The notes: generated by a model not told the origin, from the sequence alone. A stretch of 64,000 bases of DNA from JASGKO01 sp049840595 (GCA_049840595.1 JASGKO010000004.1:1-64000), one strand, 5' to 3'. Shown: positions 44,020 to 53,073, counted from the first letter of the stretch. Made by a program: numbers and translations.

Positions 44020-44154
44020 CTTGCGCACTATAGAAAGCATCTGCCATTGTGCGAGGAGAAATCAAAAGGGCCGCGTTTTGCGGTGCCCCGCCTGCTTCCG
44101 AAGTGCTTCAGAACAAGGGTTCTGCAAGAATTTGCAAAATTTCAAAAACTTTTC

Positions 44155-44183
44155 TTGCTCAGAGTAGGGTTGTCACCTACTCT
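44155..44183 (+). promoter_or_regulatory. Candidate promoter of the ribosomal cluster, overlapping an 8-bp inverted repeat
   Basis: TTGCTC (44,155-44,160), a 17-bp spacer and TACTCT (44,178-44,183) make a reasonable sigma-70 promoter. The inverted repeat AGAGTAGG/CCTACTCT (44,161-44,183, 7-bp loop) covers the spacer and -10 box and may be a regulator site or a start-site hairpin. The leader from here to rpsL is about 210 nt. Confidence 0.4.
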
Positions 44184-44396
44184 CTTAACCCCGCGCGATG
44201 TGGTAGAACCGAATTCGTGCGCCGGTTGAATAAACGCGTTAAAAAACGCTTGCGTGAACCACGGAAATAACTATGGTTCGCCTCCCCGCCGCCAGTGGGT
44301 TGTAAAACTGCCTGCTTACGCGGGGTTTTTCGTCCCGTGAAAACACGGTGATGCTGCGGGGTGAAGCCCGTGAAATTTTAGAAAAGACAATTAGCA
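44184..44396 (+). other. Long leader of rpsL
   Basis: About 210 bp lie between the candidate promoter and rpsL. They contain the hairpin words GAACCA (44,255-44,260) and TGGTTC (44,274-44,279), and GTTAAAAAACGC before them. I see no gene and no riboswitch that I know. Ribosomal leaders often carry autoregulatory structures, so that is the natural guess. Confidence 0.4.
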
Positions 44397-44807
44397 ATGC
44401 CTACGATCAACCAGCTCGTCCGTAAAGGGCGCCAAAAAGTGACGGTGAAATCCAAGTCGCCGGCTCTCGTGAACTGCCCGCAGCGCCGTGGGGTGTGTGT
44501 GCAGGTAATGACCCGTACGCCCAAGAAGCCGAACTCGGCTCTCCGCAAGGTTGCCAAGGTGCGTCTCACTAACGGTCAGGAAGTCATCGCCTACATCCCT
44601 GGCGAAGGTCACAACCTCCAGGAGCACTCGATCGTGCTCGTGCGTGGCGGTCGTGTGAAGGATCTTCCCGGTGTTCGTTACCATATCGTTCGCGGCACGC
44701 TGGACTCCCTCGGGGTTGATGGTCGTCGTCGCAGCCGTTCCAAATACGGTGCCAAGAAGCCAAAGCCGGGCCAGGAGGCCGCTGCTGGCAAAGGTAAGAA
44801 GAAATAA
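44397..44807 (+). CDS. rpsL: 30S ribosomal protein S12
   Basis: A decoding-centre protein of the small subunit, 136 aa. TPKKPNSALRKVAKVRLTNG and RGGRVKDLPGVRYHIVRGTLD are the invariant loops. The lysines whose changes cause streptomycin resistance elsewhere are wild type here, so a sensitive form is expected. The C-terminus is slightly longer and Lys/Gly-rich. First gene of the cluster, 19 bp before rpsG. Confidence 0.97.
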   Translation: MPTINQLVRKGRQKVTVKSKSPALVNCPQRRGVCVQVMTRTPKKPNSALRKVAKVRLTNGQEVIAYIPGEGHNLQEHSIVLVRGGRVKDLPGVRYHIVRGTLDSLGVDGRRRSRSKYGAKKPKPGQEAAAGKGKKK

Positions 44808-44826
44808 TTAACCGCCTACTTTTCCC

Positions 44827-45300
44827 ATGTCACGTCGTCGTCGCACTATTAAACGAATTGAGCAGTCGGATGCCCGCTACGCCAGCCCGGTGGTGGCGCA
44901 GTTGATCAGCACGGTCATGCAGTCCGGCAAAAAGTCAGTCGCGGAGCGTATTGTTTACGGCGCGATTGAAAAGTCCCGCCAGGGGACCGATGCGGTTGAT
45001 CCGCTCGAAACCCTCCATAAGGCGCTGGATAACATCAAGCCTCGCCTCGAAACCAAGTCCCGCCGCGTTGGTGGTGCGACTTATCAGGTGCCGATGGAAG
45101 TGCCTCCTCGCCGTCAGCTCGCGCTGGCCATGCGCTGGATCGTCGGTTTCGCCCAGAAGCGCAAGAGCATCCCCATGGGTGACGCGCTCGCGAATGAAAT
45201 TAAGGAAGCCGCTGCTGGTCAGGGCGCCGCGATCAAAAAGCGCGACGACACCCACAAGATGGCGCAGGCCAATCGTGCGTTCGCTCACTTCCGTTTCTAA
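44827..45300 (+). CDS. rpsG: 30S ribosomal protein S7
   Basis: A head-domain assembly protein of 157 aa that binds the 3' major domain of 16S rRNA. LISTVMQSGKKSVAERIVYG and GGATYQVPMEVPPRRQLALA are family signatures, and the C-terminus ends ANRAFAHFRF. It lies between rpsL and fusA in the normal str order. Confidence 0.97.
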   Translation: MSRRRRTIKRIEQSDARYASPVVAQLISTVMQSGKKSVAERIVYGAIEKSRQGTDAVDPLETLHKALDNIKPRLETKSRRVGGATYQVPMEVPPRRQLALAMRWIVGFAQKRKSIPMGDALANEIKEAAAGQGAAIKKRDDTHKMAQANRAFAHFRF

Positions 45301-45312
45301 TTAACCTTTCTC

Positions 45313-47481
45313 ATGTCGGCAACGCTTACCAAATCTATGGCCACGAACCCGAATTCGCCTAATCGCGCATTCCCGCTCGAGCGGACGCGTAACATCGGCA
45401 TTGCCGCGCACATCGATGCGGGCAAGACGACTCTCACCGAGCGCATCCTTTTCTACACCGGCATGATCCACAAGATCGGTGAAGTGCACGAAGGTACTGC
45501 CACCACCGACTGGATGGAGCAGGAACGCGAGCGTGGCATTACCATCACTTCCGCCGCCACCACCTGCTCGTGGTTGCAGCGCAAGGAAGAGGGGATTTAC
45601 AAGGTTTACGAAGGCATCAAGATGCGCGTGAACATCATCGACACTCCCGGCCACGTGGACTTCACGGCCGAGGTGGAGCGCTCGCTCCGCGTGCTCGACG
45701 GTGCAATCGCGGTGTTCGACGCGGTGGCTGGTGTGCAGCCCCAGTCGGAAACCGTCTGGCGTCAGGCCAACAAGTATGGCGTGCCGCGTATCGCCTTCAT
45801 TAATAAGATGGATCGCGTCGGTGCGGATTTTAACAACGCCATCGACACCATGCGCAAGAAGCTCAATGCGAACGCATGGCCGGTGCTCATTCCGCTTGGC
45901 GCGGAAGACCGTCTCCGCGGTCAGCTCGACGTGCTCAACAAGAAGGCCGTCATTTACTCCGACGACGACGCTTGGGGTTCCACCTATTCGATCGAAGAGA
46001 TCCCGGCGGACCACAAGGAAATCGTGGACAACGCTTACAATGATCTCGTCTCCGCCATCGCGGATCTCGACGAGGAAATCGGCATGGCCTTCCTTGAGGA
46101 GCAGCCGATCACCCCGCAGATGCTCAAGGCTGGCATTCGCCGCCAGACCATCGCCAACAAGTTCGTTCCCGTCGTTGGTGGTTCCGCTTTCAAGAACAAG
46201 GGTGTCCAGTATCTCGTTGACGCCGTCGTCGATTATCTCCCGGGCCCGCTCGACATTCCGCCGGCCAAGGGGCAAAACCCTGATAACGGCGAGCCGGTCG
46301 AAGTGCTCACCGATGATAACGGCAAGTTCTGCTCGCTCGCGTTCAAGCTCTGGAGCGATCCGTTCGTCGGCAAGCTCGTGTTCTTCCGCGTTTACTCCGG
46401 CATGCTCAACAAGGGCGACACGGTTTACAATCCTCGCACCAACAAGCGCGAGCGCATCAGCCGCCTGATCCAGATTCAGGCCGACAAGCGCGAAGACATC
46501 GACACCTGCTACGCGGGTGACATCGCGGCCATCGTGGGCATCAAGAACATCACCACCGGTGATACCCTCTGCGACGAAGATCACGCCGTGGCCCTTGAGC
46601 CCCCGTCGTTCCCTGATCCGGTCATCTCGATGGCCATTGAGCCGAAGACCAAGATCGACCAGGAAAAGATGGGCCTCGCTCTCCAGCGCCTTGCTGAAGA
46701 AGATCCGACCTTCCGCGTTTTCACCAACGAAGAAACCGGCCAGACCATCATCGCCGGTATGGGTGAGCTTCACCTCGAAATCATCCGCGATCGTATGCTC
46801 CGTGAGTTCAAGGTCGATGCGAACAGCGGCAAGCCGCAGATCGCCTACCGCGAAACCATCACCAAGAGCGCCCACGGCGTCGGCAAGCTCATCAAGCAGT
46901 CCGGCGGTCGCGGTCAATATGGCCACGTCGAAGTGGACGTCCGCCCGGCCGAGCGCGGCAAGGGGCTCGTCATCGAGAACAAGGTGGTCGGCGGCACGAT
47001 TCCGAAGGAATACATCCCGGCTTGTAAGAAGGGCATTGAAGAAGCGGTTCTTAACGGTGTGGTCGGCGGTTACCCCGTCGTTGACGTCGAAGTGGACATC
47101 ACTTTCGGCAGCTACCACGACGTGGACTCCAACGAAATGGCCTTCAAGCTCGCCGCCATCTTCGCGATGAAGGACGCTTTCAAGAACGCCAACTCGATTC
47201 TGCTGGAGCCGATCATGAAGGTCGAAAACAGCACCCCGGAAGAGTTCCAGGGCGACATCATGGGCGACCTCAGCCGTCGCCGTGCCAGCATCTCTGGCAT
47301 GGACTCCAAGAACGGTCTCAGCATCATCAACGCCAATGTGCCGCTGGCCGAAATGTTCGGCTACTCCACGGCGATTCGTTCGCTCTCCAAGGGGCGTTCG
47401 TCTTACTCCATGGAACCCTCTCACTTTGAGCAGGTTCCGGCACAGGTGCTGGCAGCTGTGCTTGATCAAAAAGGCAGCTAA
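45313..47481 (+). CDS. fusA: Elongation factor G
   Basis: A translational GTPase that moves tRNA and mRNA through the ribosome and helps recycle it, 722 aa. The G1 motif is AAHIDAGKTTLTERILFYTG, switch II is IIDTPGHVDFTAEVERSLR, and NKMDR is the guanine-specificity motif. Domain IV shows SGGRGQYGHVEV. The N-terminus could start at MATNPNSP, nine codons later. tuf, which often follows fusA, is not here; rpsJ comes next after 26 bp. Confidence 0.97.
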   Translation: MSATLTKSMATNPNSPNRAFPLERTRNIGIAAHIDAGKTTLTERILFYTGMIHKIGEVHEGTATTDWMEQERERGITITSAATTCSWLQRKEEGIYKVYEGIKMRVNIIDTPGHVDFTAEVERSLRVLDGAIAVFDAVAGVQPQSETVWRQANKYGVPRIAFINKMDRVGADFNNAIDTMRKKLNANAWPVLIPLGAEDRLRGQLDVLNKKAVIYSDDDAWGSTYSIEEIPADHKEIVDNAYNDLVSAIADLDEEIGMAFLEEQPITPQMLKAGIRRQTIANKFVPVVGGSAFKNKGVQYLVDAVVDYLPGPLDIPPAKGQNPDNGEPVEVLTDDNGKFCSLAFKLWSDPFVGKLVFFRVYSGMLNKGDTVYNPRTNKRERISRLIQIQADKREDIDTCYAGDIAAIVGIKNITTGDTLCDEDHAVALEPPSFPDPVISMAIEPKTKIDQEKMGLALQRLAEEDPTFRVFTNEETGQTIIAGMGELHLEIIRDRMLREFKVDANSGKPQIAYRETITKSAHGVGKLIKQSGGRGQYGHVEVDVRPAERGKGLVIENKVVGGTIPKEYIPACKKGIEEAVLNGVVGGYPVVDVEVDITFGSYHDVDSNEMAFKLAAIFAMKDAFKNANSILLEPIMKVENSTPEEFQGDIMGDLSRRRASISGMDSKNGLSIINANVPLAEMFGYSTAIRSLSKGRSSYSMEPSHFEQVPAQVLAAVLDQKGS

Positions 47482-47507
47482 TCCCGTAATTTAACCACGC
47501 TTTTATC

Positions 47508-47819
47508 ATGACCAACGGCCAACGCATTCGCATCCGACTGAAAGCATTCGATTTCCGCATGCTGGATCAATCGTCGGCGGACATCGTGGAGACAGCCAAG
47601 CGCACTGGCGCCAAAGTGGCTGGCCCCATCCCCCTTCCGACTCGCATCGAAAAATTCACGGTGAACCGCTCCCCGCACGTGGACAAGAAGTCCATGGATC
47701 AGTTCGAAATCCGTACCCACAAGCGCCTGCTCGACATCATCGAGCCGACCGCCAAGACCGTGGACGAGCTCAAGAAGCTCAACCTCCCGGCCGGCGTGGA
47801 CATCACCATCAAAATCTAA
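47508..47819 (+). CDS. rpsJ: 30S ribosomal protein S10
   Basis: A 103-aa head protein of the small subunit that in E. coli also pairs with NusB in antitermination. IRIRLKAFDFRMLDQSSADI and RSPHVDKKSMDQFEIRTHKR are the conserved parts. It starts the S10 section of the cluster, and the suhB gene elsewhere in this genome piece could act with it in rRNA antitermination. Confidence 0.97.
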   Translation: MTNGQRIRIRLKAFDFRMLDQSSADIVETAKRTGAKVAGPIPLPTRIEKFTVNRSPHVDKKSMDQFEIRTHKRLLDIIEPTAKTVDELKKLNLPAGVDITIKI

Positions 47820-47838
47820 CTACGACACGCACTGATTT

Positions 47839-48537
47839 ATGAGAATCGGACTTCTAGGAAAAAAAATCGGCATGACCCGCGTGTACGACGAAAAAGGCCG
47901 CGCCACTGCGGTCACGGTCATCGAGGCCGGCGGCAACACGAAGCTGCAGGTCAAGACCGTTGAAAAAGACGGCTACTCGGCCGTGCAGGTTGGTTTCGAT
48001 ACACAAAAGCCCCAGCGCCTGAGCAAGGCGGAACTTGGCCACTTCTCCAAAGCGGAGTCGGAGCCCAAGAAACTGGTTCGCGAATTTCGTCTTGAAGACA
48101 GCGAAACCCCGGCGGCGGATCTCGATCTGAGCCTCAACCTCTTCAAAGCTGGCCAGCTCGTGGACGTCATCGGCCAGTCGAAGGGCAAGGGTTTTCAAGG
48201 TGTTATGAAGAAGCACGGCATGGCCGGCCAGCCTGCTTCCCACGGTTCCATGATGCATCGCCGCAACGGCGCCATCGGCAACCGCTCCACTCCCGGTCGC
48301 GTTTGGAAGAACATGGGCATGCCTGGTCACATGGGTGACGAAAAGGTGACGGTCCAGAATTTGAAGGTTCTCCAGGTTCGCGAAGCCGACAACGTGCTGC
48401 TCATCACCGGTGCCGTCCCCGGCGCCAATGGCAGCTATGTCGTCATCCGCCCGGCCATCAAGCATCCCGTAGGCACGCTCGCCAAGGAGCCCCAGGCTCC
48501 TGCCGCCAAAGCGTCCGGTAAGAATAAGAAGAAATGA
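47839..48537 (+). CDS. rplC: 50S ribosomal protein L3
   Basis: A 232-aa protein near the peptidyl transferase centre. The start LLGKKIGMTRVYDEKG and the loop KHGMAGQPASHGSMMHRRNG with GSIG-like TPGRVWKNMGMPGHMG are typical. The Lys/Ala-rich tail is a little longer than in E. coli. The stop overlaps the rplD start by 4 bp. Confidence 0.96.
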   Translation: MRIGLLGKKIGMTRVYDEKGRATAVTVIEAGGNTKLQVKTVEKDGYSAVQVGFDTQKPQRLSKAELGHFSKAESEPKKLVREFRLEDSETPAADLDLSLNLFKAGQLVDVIGQSKGKGFQGVMKKHGMAGQPASHGSMMHRRNGAIGNRSTPGRVWKNMGMPGHMGDEKVTVQNLKVLQVREADNVLLITGAVPGANGSYVVIRPAIKHPVGTLAKEPQAPAAKASGKNKKK

Positions 48538-49141
48538 GCGCTAAAGTCCTAACCATTGAAGAAGCCAAAGCCCAGTTCGACCTGATCGAAAATGGCCGCG
48601 GCACCCAGGCTGTCCACGATGTGGTCGTTGCGCTCCGCGCCGCCCGTCGCAGTGGCACTGCCAGCACCAAGACGAAGGCGACCGTGAATCTCTCCGGTGC
48701 CAAGCCCTGGCGCCAGAAGGGAACCGCCGCGCCCGCGCTGGTTACAAGTCCTCGCCCGTTTGGGTCGGTGGTGGCGTGGTCTTCGGCCCTCATCCCCGCG
48801 ACTATTCCAAGAAGGTCACCAAGTCGGTGAAGCGCCTCGCGCTCCGCAAGGCCCTCAGCGAGCGGATCAAGGCCGGCGACGTTTTCGTTACCGACACCTT
48901 TGCGGTCGCGGCGGCCAAGACGAAGGATTTCGTCAAGCTCGTCCAGACCACCGTCAATGAAGAGAAGACGCTCATCATCGGCAAGTCCTTCGACGATACG
49001 ACCTACCTCGCGGCTCGCAACGTGCAGCCCACCCTGCTGGTCACCGCCAGCGAAGTGAACACCGAGCAGTTGCTCGCGTTCAAGAAAATCATCGTCACCA
49101 GCGAAGCGCTGGCCGAACTGGCCGAAAGGACCTCCAAGTAA
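48534..49141 (+). CDS. rplD: 50S ribosomal protein L4, apparent single-base deletion
   Basis: A 23S rRNA-binding protein lining the exit tunnel, about 202 aa when repaired. The first frame runs to KPWRQKGTAAP. Inserting one G at about 48,726 restores KGTGRARAGYKSSPVWVGGG, which joins smoothly to VFGPHPRDYSKKVTKSVKRL in the other frame. Without that base the protein would lose its C-terminal half. Since L4 is single-copy and essentially required, a sequencing error in a GG pair is the likely cause. Confidence 0.93.
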
Positions 49142-49425
49142 TGAACGAACCTTTTGACATCATCGACACGGTGCGCCTGACCGAAAAGGGCAGTGTCCTC
49201 ACGGAAAAGCATAACCAGTATGTTTTCCGCGTCGCCCCGCACGCGAACAAAATTCAGATCAAGCACGCCATCGAAAAGCTTTTCGGCAAAAAAGTGGTGC
49301 GCGTAAACACCTCCAACGTCTCGGGCAAGGCCAAGCGCCAGCGCACGGCTGCCTATGGCAAGACTTCCGACTGGAAGAAAGCCATCGTGACCTTGAAGGA
49401 AGGCGAAAAAATTGACCTCGCTTAA
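49141..49425 (+). CDS. rplW: 50S ribosomal protein L23
   Basis: A 94-aa protein at the tunnel exit, docking site for trigger factor and SRP. TEKGSVLTEKHNQYVFRVAP and IKHAIEKLFGKKVVRVNTSN are conserved. It overlaps the rplD stop by one base (TAATG) and precedes rplB by 5 bp. Confidence 0.95.
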   Translation: MNEPFDIIDTVRLTEKGSVLTEKHNQYVFRVAPHANKIQIKHAIEKLFGKKVVRVNTSNVSGKAKRQRTAAYGKTSDWKKAIVTLKEGEKIDLA

Positions 49426-49430
49426 ATCGT

Positions 49431-50278
49431 ATGGCTCTTAAAACACATCGCCCGCTTACTCCCGCCGCCCGTTTCAAGGCCCTGCCTTCCTTCGAGGAAA
49501 TCACGAAGAGCGCGCCCGAAAAGTCGCTCCTCGCGACCAAGAAGCGCACCGGTGGCCGTAACAACAACGGACGCATCACCACCCGTCACATCGGCGGTGG
49601 TCACAAGCAGAAATACCGCATCATCGACTTCAAGCGCAAAAAGCGTGGCGTCGAGGCCGAAGTCATCGCGATCGAATACGATCCGAACCGCTCCGCCCGC
49701 ATCGCCCTGCTGAAGTACACCGACGGGGAAAAGGCTTATATCCTCGCTCCGATTGGTCTCAAGGTTGGCGCCAAAGTCATGTCGGGTGACAATGCTGCTC
49801 CCGAAGTGGGCAACGCACTCCCGCTCAGCGCGATTCCGCTCGGCACGAACATTCACAACGTGGAGCTCACTCCCGGTCGTGGCGGCCAGATCGGTCGCAG
49901 CGCCGGCCAGCAGGTCATCCTGAACAACCGTGAAGGTGGCTACGCCCTGGTGAAGATGCCTTCCGGCGAAATTCGCAAGATCAACGAAAAGGCTTACGCC
50001 ACCATCGGCCAGGTCGGCAACATCGAGCACATGAACGTCTCGAGTGGCACCGCCGGTCGCAGCCGCTGGAAGGGCATCCGCCCGACCGTGCGCGGTATGG
50101 TGATGAACCCGGTCGATCACCCGATGGGTGGCGGTCAGGGCAAGTCCAAGGGCGGTGGCGGACGTCACCACCCGATGAGCCCCTGGGGCCAGCTCGCGAA
50201 GGGCTTCAAGACCCGCAGAAGTACAAGGCCAGCAACGCCTTCATCGTTGAGCGCCGCAAATCCAAGAAATCCAAGTAA
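49431..50278 (+). CDS. rplB: 50S ribosomal protein L2, frameshift close to the C-terminus
   Basis: A core large-subunit protein needed for subunit joining. NNGRITTRHIGGGHKQKYR and MNPVDHPMGGGQGKSKGGG with the HHPMSPWGQ loop are present. The first frame then turns to a Ser/Pro-rich end. After an indel near 50,217 the neighbouring frame gives KYKASNAFIVERRKSKKSK and stops at 50,276-50,278, the expected L2 ending. I treat it as an assembly error. Confidence 0.93.
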
Positions 50279-50290
50279 TCCGACCTCATT

Positions 50291-50569
50291 ATGGGCAGAT
50301 CATTGAAAAAAGGACCGTTCGTGGATCTCCACCTTCTCGAGAAAATCGACAAGATGGACGCCGCGAATACCAAGAAGCCGATCAAGACCTGGTCGCGCCG
50401 CTCGACCATCACGCCGGATTTCGTGGGCCATACTTTCCTGGTGCACAACGGCAAGATTTTTAACTCCGTCTTCGTGACGGAAAACATGGTGGGACACAAG
50501 CTGGGCGAATTTTCGCCGACGCGCGTGTTCAAGAAACACGGTTCGCATACCGCGAAGGTTACGAAGTAA
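50291..50569 (+). CDS. rpsS: 30S ribosomal protein S19
   Basis: A 92-aa head protein of the small subunit. MGRSLKKGPFVDLHLLEKID, WSRRSTITPDFVGHTFLVHN and ENMVGHKLGEFSPTRVFKKH are the family sequence. In the standard S10 order rplV should follow directly; here an unrelated gene comes first, 10 bp downstream. Confidence 0.96.
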   Translation: MGRSLKKGPFVDLHLLEKIDKMDAANTKKPIKTWSRRSTITPDFVGHTFLVHNGKIFNSVFVTENMVGHKLGEFSPTRVFKKHGSHTAKVTK

Positions 50570-50579
50570 ACCGACGATT

Positions 50580-51368
50580 ATGCGTTTTCCCGCGACCGCG
50601 GGCTGGTTGGCAGTAGTGCTGATGGCAACGTCAGCATTCGCCCAATCAAACAGTTCTTTGTCAGATCAGAATATTGAATTTACGGAAGCGAAGCTGACCC
50701 TGGAGTCAGCCGCCGCCGACAACGAGAAGTTGCGAGAGCAGCTCAAGACCGCCCAGGATCAGGTGAAATCCCTCACCCAGAGTCTGGCGCTGTCAACCAG
50801 TGAAAGTGAAGTCTTTCGCCGCGAGGCGACCGATCTGCGCCTGAAAATGGAGGCGCTCGGTTTGGACTCCGCCGATCCGGATCGCAGCAAGTTGGAGCAA
50901 CGGCTGTTAAAGGCCGTGCGCGACCTGCAGATTGAGCATGAAAACCGCGACCATCTCTCCGAGGTCATCGTGAAATTATGCGATGCGGTACTCAGGTTTC
51001 TGAAAACCGCCGAGAGCAACGATGCCCAGGCCCGCAGTGATGTCGAGGGGCAGATGCGGGCGGCCAGTGAAGCGTTGGGAATCTCCGGCAGCAATGTCGC
51101 GGATGCCAGCGCGGTGCCAGCCAGCATCACGGATGGGATGGTGATCAGCATCAAGCAGGAATTGGCGCTGGTCGTCGCGAATGTCGGTAGCAAGCAGGGA
51201 GTTAAACTCGGCATGCCTTTTCAGGTCTGGCGGGGCGACAAAGTGATTGCTCTGGTGCGCGTCGTGGATGTCCGCGACACCATCTCCGGAGCCGTAATTC
51301 AAAATCTGGTCTCCAGTAAAGAAGCGATCAAAGTCGGCGACCTCCTCCGGGTGGATGCCCAACAGTGA
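50580..51368 (+). CDS. Exported coiled-coil protein inserted in the S10 operon
   Basis: A 262-aa protein that is not ribosomal. Residues 1-21 look like a signal peptide (MRFPATAGWLAVVLMATSAF, then AQS). Residues about 32-90 are a coiled coil (ENTERING heptads such as NEKLREQLKTAQDQVKSLTQ), and a second helical stretch follows to about 165. The last 75 residues (GMVISIKQELALVVANVGSK, GVKLGMPFQVWRGDKVIALV) are a beta-rich domain like those in envelope and flagellar-assembly proteins (FlgT-C type). The gene sits between rpsS and rplV on the same strand with 10-bp spacing, so it must be co-transcribed. An envelope role is inferred; the placement is unusual. Confidence 0.72.
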   Translation: MRFPATAGWLAVVLMATSAFAQSNSSLSDQNIEFTEAKLTLESAAADNEKLREQLKTAQDQVKSLTQSLALSTSESEVFRREATDLRLKMEALGLDSADPDRSKLEQRLLKAVRDLQIEHENRDHLSEVIVKLCDAVLRFLKTAESNDAQARSDVEGQMRAASEALGISGSNVADASAVPASITDGMVISIKQELALVVANVGSKQGVKLGMPFQVWRGDKVIALVRVVDVRDTISGAVIQNLVSSKEAIKVGDLLRVDAQQ

Positions 51369-51379
51369 CATTTAAGACA

Positions 51380-51844
51380 ATGCAAGTGATATCAACCTAC
51401 AAACATGCGCGTATCTCGGCCTTCAAAGCCCGGGAAGTGACGCGGGAAATTCAGGGTCTGCCCGTGGCAGCCGCGCTGGATATCGTAGCTTTTAGCGCCA
51501 AGAAGGCGGCTGCCCTCGTGCAGAAGACCCTCAAGAGCGCGATCGCCAATGCAGAGAACAACAACAACCTGCGCGCCGACAAGCTCGTGGTGAAAGAAGC
51601 CGTCGTTGGCGAAGGTGCCACCTTCAAGCGCTTTCAGCCCAAGGCCCGTGGCAGTGCCGGTCCGATCCGCAAGCGCACCAGCCATATCCGCATTGTTCTT
51701 ACCGACGAAGTCGAGATCAAGACTCGCGAAGTTAAAAAGAAAACCACCAAACCAGCCGCCAAAAAGTCGGCTCCAAAGAAGGCCCAGCCTGCTGTGGAAG
51801 CAGTGACCGAGGCCCCTCAAGCTGAAGCTGAAAAGGCTGAATAA
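51380..51844 (+). CDS. rplV: 50S ribosomal protein L22 with Lys/Ala/Glu-rich tail
   Basis: A tunnel-wall protein, 154 aa from the ATG at 51,380. TYKHARISAFKAREVTREIQ and RFQPKARGSAGPIRKRTSHI are typical. The family is usually about 110-120 aa; the extra 35-40 residues (KKTTKPAAKKSAPKKAQPAV, then an acidic end) are low-complexity. A GTG at 51,365 would overlap the preceding stop (GTGA) and add five residues, so the start is not certain. Confidence 0.93.
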   Translation: MQVISTYKHARISAFKAREVTREIQGLPVAAALDIVAFSAKKAAALVQKTLKSAIANAENNNNLRADKLVVKEAVVGEGATFKRFQPKARGSAGPIRKRTSHIRIVLTDEVEIKTREVKKKTTKPAAKKSAPKKAQPAVEAVTEAPQAEAEKAE

Positions 51845-51849
51845 AGTAT

Positions 51850-52620
51850 ATGGGACAGAAAGTTAATCCAATTGGCTATCGCCTCGCCGTCAATCGTGAC
51901 TGGCGTTCCCGCTGGTTTGCGTCTGCGAAGGAGTTTCCTGAATTTCTCCACTCGGACATCAAGATCCGCGCTTACGTGAAGAAGAAGCTCCAGCTCGCCG
52001 CCGTCTCGAAGATCATGATCGAGCGCGCTTGGAACAGCATTCGCGTGACCATTTTCACCGCCCGCCCTGGCATCGTCATCGGCCGCAAAGGCGCCGAGAT
52101 CGAAAACATGACCAAGGAAATCTCGTCGATGACCGGCGGCAAGAGCGTCAAGATCGACATTCAGGAGATCAAGACTCCCGAGCTCGACGCCCAGCTCGTT
52201 GCCGAGAACATCGCGCTCCAGATCGAGCGTCGTATCTCTTTCCGCCGCGCCATGAAGAAGGCGGTGCAGACGACGATGGAACTCGGTGCCGACGGCATCA
52301 AGGTCCGTTGCTCGGGCCGTCTCGGTGGTGCGGAAATTTCCCGTGCCGAGTGGTATCGTGAAGGCAAGATCCCGCTTCACACCCTCCGCCAGCCCATTGA
52401 TTACGGCTTCGCCGAAGCGATGACCGTTTACGGAAAGATCGGGATCAAGACCTGGATCTGCAAGAAGGACGAAGTGCCCGGTGCAGAAAACACCCGTGAA
52501 GGTGGCCGTGAGCGTGAAGGTCGCGAACCCCGCGGGGATCGTGGCGACCGTGGCGATCGCCGCCGCTCGCAGCCGCAGGCTCCCGCCCCGGAAGCGGCTC
52601 CCGCCCCGGCCAACGCCTAA
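51850..52620 (+). CDS. rpsC: 30S ribosomal protein S3 with Arg/Gly-rich tail
   Basis: A 256-aa protein at the mRNA entry channel with helicase activity in the family. The KH domain shows FTARPGIVIGRKGAEIENMT, and the C-terminal domain shows KVRCSGRLGGAEISRAEWYR. The last 45 residues are a repetitive Arg/Glu/Gly stretch followed by Pro/Ala, absent from E. coli S3 and probably disordered. Start lies 5 bp after rplV. Confidence 0.95.
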   Translation: MGQKVNPIGYRLAVNRDWRSRWFASAKEFPEFLHSDIKIRAYVKKKLQLAAVSKIMIERAWNSIRVTIFTARPGIVIGRKGAEIENMTKEISSMTGGKSVKIDIQEIKTPELDAQLVAENIALQIERRISFRRAMKKAVQTTMELGADGIKVRCSGRLGGAEISRAEWYREGKIPLHTLRQPIDYGFAEAMTVYGKIGIKTWICKKDEVPGAENTREGGREREGREPRGDRGDRGDRRRSQPQAPAPEAAPAPANA

Positions 52621-52651
52621 TCCTTAACGAAGCACCAACCGGAGATTTTTT

Positions 52652-53071
52652 ATGCCATTGATGCCCAAACGAGTGAAGTATCGCAAGACGCAGCGCGGCA
52701 GTCGCGCTGGCAAGGCTTCACGCAATATCAAGATTGATTTCGGTGAATACGGCCTCCAGACCTTGGAGCGCGCCTGGATTACCAGCGTGCAGATCGAGGC
52801 GGCTCGTGTTGCGCTCACCCGCAACATGAAGCGCAAAGGCAAGCTGTGGATCCGCATTTTCCCTGACAAGTCCGTCACCGCCCGTCCGCCGGAAACCCGA
52901 ATGGGTAAAGGCAAGGGCCAGCCGGAATACTGGGTCGCCACCGTGCGCCCGGGCAACATCCTGTTTGAACTCGATGGCGTGCCGGAATCCGTCGCCCGTG
53001 AGTCCCTGCGTCTGGCCGCCACCAAGCTGCCGGTTCGCGTGAAGTTCCTAACCCGCCACCACGCCGTTTAA
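52652..53071 (+). CDS. rplP: 50S ribosomal protein L16
   Basis: A 139-aa protein that positions tRNA at the A site. MPKRVKYRKTQRGSRAG is the expected start, RMGKGKGQPEYWVATVRPG carries the conserved loop, and KLPVRVKFLTRH ends it. It is preceded by a short gap of 31 bp after rpsC. Confidence 0.96.
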   Translation: MPLMPKRVKYRKTQRGSRAGKASRNIKIDFGEYGLQTLERAWITSVQIEAARVALTRNMKRKGKLWIRIFPDKSVTARPPETRMGKGKGQPEYWVATVRPGNILFELDGVPESVARESLRLAATKLPVRVKFLTRHHAV

Positions 53072-53073
53072 TT

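Noticed and set aside
45301..47469. A 722-codon minus-strand frame exactly opposite fusA
   Set aside because: It mirrors the EF-G gene because of codon bias at third positions; EF-G motifs on the plus strand are complete.
48700..48800. Programmed frameshift in rplD
   Set aside because: There is no slippery heptamer or downstream structure, and the same kind of one-base loss occurs in rplB and secY.
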